From: Variovorax sp. OV700 | GTDB lineage: Bacteria > Pseudomonadota > Gammaproteobacteria > Burkholderiales > Burkholderiaceae_C | DNA length: 64,000 bases | Assembly (NCBI RefSeq): GCF_900099805.1 | Contig: NZ_FNDR01000004.1 | Span: 186,001-250,000 of the forward strand | Direction of reading: 5' to 3' | Shown here: piece after piece, positions 61,421-64,000 of the stretch | Position numbering within the stretch: position 1 is the stretch's first letter | How the letters are laid out: every line of letters begins with the position of its first letter | Notes under the pieces: generated by a model | The model's input: only the letters and a program-made list of their open reading frames with translations | Database searches by the model: none | What the model was told of the DNA's origin: nothing | Translations under genes and position numbers: made by a program

Positions 61421-61606
61421 TCTGAAGATTGTTCGGCACTTGCGTCTTCAGCAGGAGGAGAATCAACAGCTCTTGCTTGGCTCATCCGGCAACAGGAGCA
61501 CGAGCCGCCGGAGGCGGTTGAAACGGTCCGCATCGTGTCCAAAGGTTACGCACGCATTTACAATCCGTGCCGCATCACCCTTTCCCCACACGAGGCCTCG
61601 TCCGCA

Positions 61607-62803
61607 ATGCCCAAGAGCCCCCTGCCGCGCGCCCGTTTCAGCTTTTCCCCCACCGTGCGTGCCCTGCTCCTGGCCACTGCCTGCGGCATGGCGCTGCCCG
61701 CGCTTGCCGCGGTGGAGCACGATGAGGTCGATCGGCTCATGCAGGCTGGCAAGCTGGACGAAGCCATGTCGCGCGCCGACGCTTTCCTGAAGGACAAGCC
61801 GAAGGATCCGCAGATGCGCTTCCTGAAGGGCGTGATCCAGCTGGATACCGGCAAGCGCACCGAAGCCATCGCCGCCTTCACGCAGTTGACACATGACGCG
61901 CCCGAACTGCCCGAGCCGTACAACAACCTTGCGGTGATCTACGCGAGCCAGAACCAGTTCGACAAGGCACGCAGCGCGCTCGAAAGCGCGATTCGCACCA
62001 ACCCGAGCTATGCCACCGCGCAAGAGAACCTGGGCGACGTGTACGCGCGGCTGGCCAGCCAGGCCTACAGCAAGGCGCTGCAACTCGACCAGAACAACAC
62101 GGCGGTGCAACCCAAGCTGGCGGTGATCCGCACCTTGTTCACTCCGGCACCGGTGGGCGGTAAATCCGCGGCCACGGCGATGGCGGCTGCGCCTGCCGCA
62201 AAGACCGCCGCGCCCACTGCTGCGCCTGCGCCTGTCGCGAAGGCGGCCGCTGCCCCAACGCCCACCCCAGCTCCCGTGCCTGCACCTGCGCCAGTCAAGG
62301 CAGCAGCACCGGCGGCAGCGCCGACACCCGTGCCACCGGCACCGCCACCGCCTGTGGTGGTGGCGAAGGCGCCCGAGGCTTCGATGCCATCCGCATCCGC
62401 ATCTGCATCCGCATCCACACCTGCATCCACGCCGGCCGCGGTAGCAGCAGCAGCAACGCCCGGCTCGACGGCCGAGGTGGAATCGGCCGTGCGCGGATGG
62501 GCCGCCGCTTGGGCGTCGCAGGACATGGAGCGCTACCTTGGCGCCTACGGCCCCGAGTTCAATCCCGGCGGCGGACAAAGTCGCAAGAGCTGGGAAGAAG
62601 AACGCCGCGCGCGAATCGTCGGCAAGTCGAGCATCAGCGTGAATCTCGAGAACCTGGCGATCAACGTCAACGGACAAACCGCGACCGCCAAGTTCCGCCA
62701 GATCTATCGCGCAGACAACCTCAACATCTCGAGCCGCAAGACACTGGAGCTGCATCGCTCTGGCAACCAATGGCAAATTCGCAAGGAAAGCGTCGGGGGG
62801 TAG
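61607..62803 (+). CDS. Exported TPR protein with Ala/Pro-rich linker and SnoaL-like C-terminal domain
   Basis: 398 residues. It has a signal peptide (ending LPALA-A, about residue 33) and TPR-like helices at about 35-185 (PDAFLKDKPKDPQMRFLKGVIQLDTGK, PEPYNNLAVIYASQNQFDKARSALESAI). A low-complexity Ala/Pro linker includes a run of Ser-Ala from GCATCC hexamer repeats (62390-62430). The C-terminal domain (VRGWAAAWASQDMERYLGAYGPEFNP ... GNQWQIRKE) resembles the NTF2-like domain fused to some L,D-transpeptidases. The following gene is such a transpeptidase and overlaps its stop, so they probably act together at the cell wall. A start at 61535 is less likely. Confidence 0.82.
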   Translation: MPKSPLPRARFSFSPTVRALLLATACGMALPALAAVEHDEVDRLMQAGKLDEAMSRADAFLKDKPKDPQMRFLKGVIQLDTGKRTEAIAAFTQLTHDAPELPEPYNNLAVIYASQNQFDKARSALESAIRTNPSYATAQENLGDVYARLASQAYSKALQLDQNNTAVQPKLAVIRTLFTPAPVGGKSAATAMAAAPAAKTAAPTAAPAPVAKAAAAPTPTPAPVPAPAPVKAAAPAAAPTPVPPAPPPPVVVAKAPEASMPSASASASASTPASTPAAVAAAATPGSTAEVESAVRGWAAAWASQDMERYLGAYGPEFNPGGGQSRKSWEEERRARIVGKSSISVNLENLAINVNGQTATAKFRQIYRADNLNISSRKTLELHRSGNQWQIRKESVGG

Positions 62804-64000
62804 TGGCGGACATCGTCCGGCGCGGCCGGCTTCCGAAGAACGCTCCGGTCCCGCGCAGCGGGAACTTGCTTGCGGCGCTCGTGGCGGCGTCGGTCCTTTT
62901 GCTGACGGCGCCCGGCCCGGCCAATGCCTCCACCAAGCCCGGCGGTACCACCGCCAACTCGAAGACCAACGGCAGCCGACCGGTCCACCAGGCCGCCAGG
63001 GAAGCGAAATCTCGAGCAAAGAAGACCGCTGGCGCACAAACCGCAAGCGCGGCCAGCAGGTCCGCGCCGCGCAAGGCGGCGGCATCTTCGGCCGCCCTTC
63101 AGGAAGCCAGCGGCGCCGAGGCCCGACTGATCGCAGTCTACGAACTGTTCGGCCGCGGCCAGGCGCGGCCCGCGCTCGCCAAGGCCCGCAATCTGGTGCG
63201 CGACTACCCCAACTTTCAGCTGGCGCAGCTGGTCTACGCCGACCTGCTCGCAACGCAGGTACCACCGGCCCACGCCTTCTCCGACGCCTCGGGCATCGCA
63301 CGCCTGCGCGGCGATCCGGCCATGGCTGAACTGCGCGAAGAATCGCAGCGGCGCCTGCAGGCCCTGCGCGACAGGCCGCCAGCCGGCACCGTGCCTTCGC
63401 AGTTCCTGGCGCTGTCCACGCGCAGCCGCTATGCCATTGCGGTCGATGCCTCGCGTTCGCGGCTCTACCTGCTCGAGAACTCCGACAAGGGGCTGCAGCT
63501 GGTGGCCGATTACTACGTGTCGGTCGGCAAGTCGGGCATTGGCAAGGTCGCGGAAGGCGACGCGCGTACACCGCTGGGGGTCTACTACATCACGAGCAGC
63601 CTCGATCCGAAGTCGCTGCGCGACTTCTACGGCGCCGGCGCGCTTCCCATCAACTACCCCAACCCGTATGACGTGCGGCGCGGCAAGACCGGTGGAGGCA
63701 TCTGGCTGCACGGCACCCCGCCCCAGCAGTTTGCGCGCGCGCCGCTGGCAAGCGATGGTTGCGTCGTCATGGCCAACCCCGACCTGAAGCAGCTCTTGCG
63801 CAAGGTGCAGATCGGCGCCACCCCCGTGGTCACGGCCCGCAGCCTGCAATGGATCTCGCAGCCACAGGCCCAGAAAGACGCCCAGTCATTCACCAGTGCC
63901 ATCGCGGCCTGGAAAGATGCACGGGCCAACGGCAATGAAGCGCAATTGAAGAAGTTCTATTTGCCGGAATTCCAGCGCAACAACAATAAAAAATCCCTCG
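62803..64000 (+). CDS. L,D-transpeptidase (YkuD family), truncated by the window end
   Basis: The open frame starts at a GTG overlapping the previous stop codon and runs to the window edge (at least 399 residues). It has an N-terminal hydrophobic signal (LLAALVAASVLLLTAPGPANA), a basic Lys/Ala-rich linker, a helical domain, then the YkuD catalytic fold. The fold starts with RYAIAVDASRSRLYLLEN and carries GDARTPLGVYYI and the active-site motif WLHGTPP ... ASDGCVVM with His and Cys. The product cross-links peptidoglycan or attaches proteins to it. The C-terminus lies outside the window. Confidence 0.9.
   Translation, partial: MADIVRRGRLPKNAPVPRSGNLLAALVAASVLLLTAPGPANASTKPGGTTANSKTNGSRPVHQAAREAKSRAKKTAGAQTASAASRSAPRKAAASSAALQEASGAEARLIAVYELFGRGQARPALAKARNLVRDYPNFQLAQLVYADLLATQVPPAHAFSDASGIARLRGDPAMAELREESQRRLQALRDRPPAGTVPSQFLALSTRSRYAIAVDASRSRLYLLENSDKGLQLVADYYVSVGKSGIGKVAEGDARTPLGVYYITSSLDPKSLRDFYGAGALPINYPNPYDVRRGKTGGGIWLHGTPPQQFARAPLASDGCVVMANPDLKQLLRKVQIGATPVVTARSLQWISQPQAQKDAQSFTSAIAAWKDARANGNEAQLKKFYLPEFQRNNNKKSL

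Noticed and set aside
62390..62430. GCATCC hexamer repeats as a CRISPR-like or regulatory array
   Set aside because: They are in-frame codons of a Ser-Ala low-complexity linker; no spacers and no cas genes are in the window.

Overview
The window looks like the chromosome of a high-GC betaproteobacterium of the Burkholderiales, most probably Comamonadaceae and close to Variovorax. That placement is inferred from base composition, codon use, the aa3 oxidase/DUF2244/ComF/TrmL neighbourhood, abundant Bug-type solute receptors and a beta-ketoadipate cluster; no search was run. Almost all of the window is coding.

Region by region. 1-7,292: housekeeping genes (coxB, DUF2244 protein, BioC-like methyltransferase, ComF, TrmL, MaoC) and a KefF/KefC potassium-efflux pair. 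7,410-10,282: a lower-GC accessory cluster of a large unrecognised protein with a Gln-rich tail, a lipoprotein and a membrane coiled-coil protein. The first two each carry an apparent single-base deletion. 10,294-18,002: a CoA-dependent catabolic operon (crotonase, feruloyl-CoA-synthetase-like ligase, SDR, Bug receptor, acyl-CoA dehydrogenase, MarR regulator) with a divergent amidohydrolase. 18,018-22,203: a TetR-controlled operon of small VOC/SRPBCC/DUF1428 proteins and an MFS exporter. 22,215-26,106: TauE, DoxX, and a divergent Crp/Fnr regulator and membrane ferredoxin-adenylate cyclase pair.

26,129-34,137 is the most interesting part: a complete RNA-repair locus. The sigma54 activator RtcR is transcribed divergently from an operon with a clear -24/-12 promoter. 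The operon order is Ro60 (TROVE) protein, four Y-RNA-like structured RNAs, RtcB ligase, a zinc-ribbon protein, RNase Z and the RtcA cyclase. Three of the four RNAs carry tRNA-like modules. Two of these can be read as circularly permuted tRNAs, opened at different places (anticodon arm and D-loop) and grafted onto the same two-helix stem.

34,161-43,013: a lipoprotein hydrolase, an ornithine-cyclodeaminase-like enzyme, and a thiol/peroxide cluster (Ohr, histidine kinase, DipZ, Tat-exported hydrolase, OmpR-type regulator, TlpA-like thioredoxin). Repeated operator-like sequences suggest the two-component system controls this cluster. 43,088-47,735: pcaF, pcaJ, pcaI, the IclR regulator PcaR and a Bug receptor. 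47,869-61,420: a LuxR-type regulator with a degenerate receiver domain, a long regulatory gap, then a glycan locus. That locus holds an epimerase, a sugar aminotransferase, a WbqC protein, two methyltransferases (one strikingly like eukaryotic protein arginine methyltransferases), a 2134-residue multi-domain glycosyltransferase with internal DNA duplications, and a small GT2. The AT-richer segment around 52.2-54.6 kb suggests acquisition by transfer. 61,607-64,000: a TPR protein and an L,D-transpeptidase that runs off the window end.
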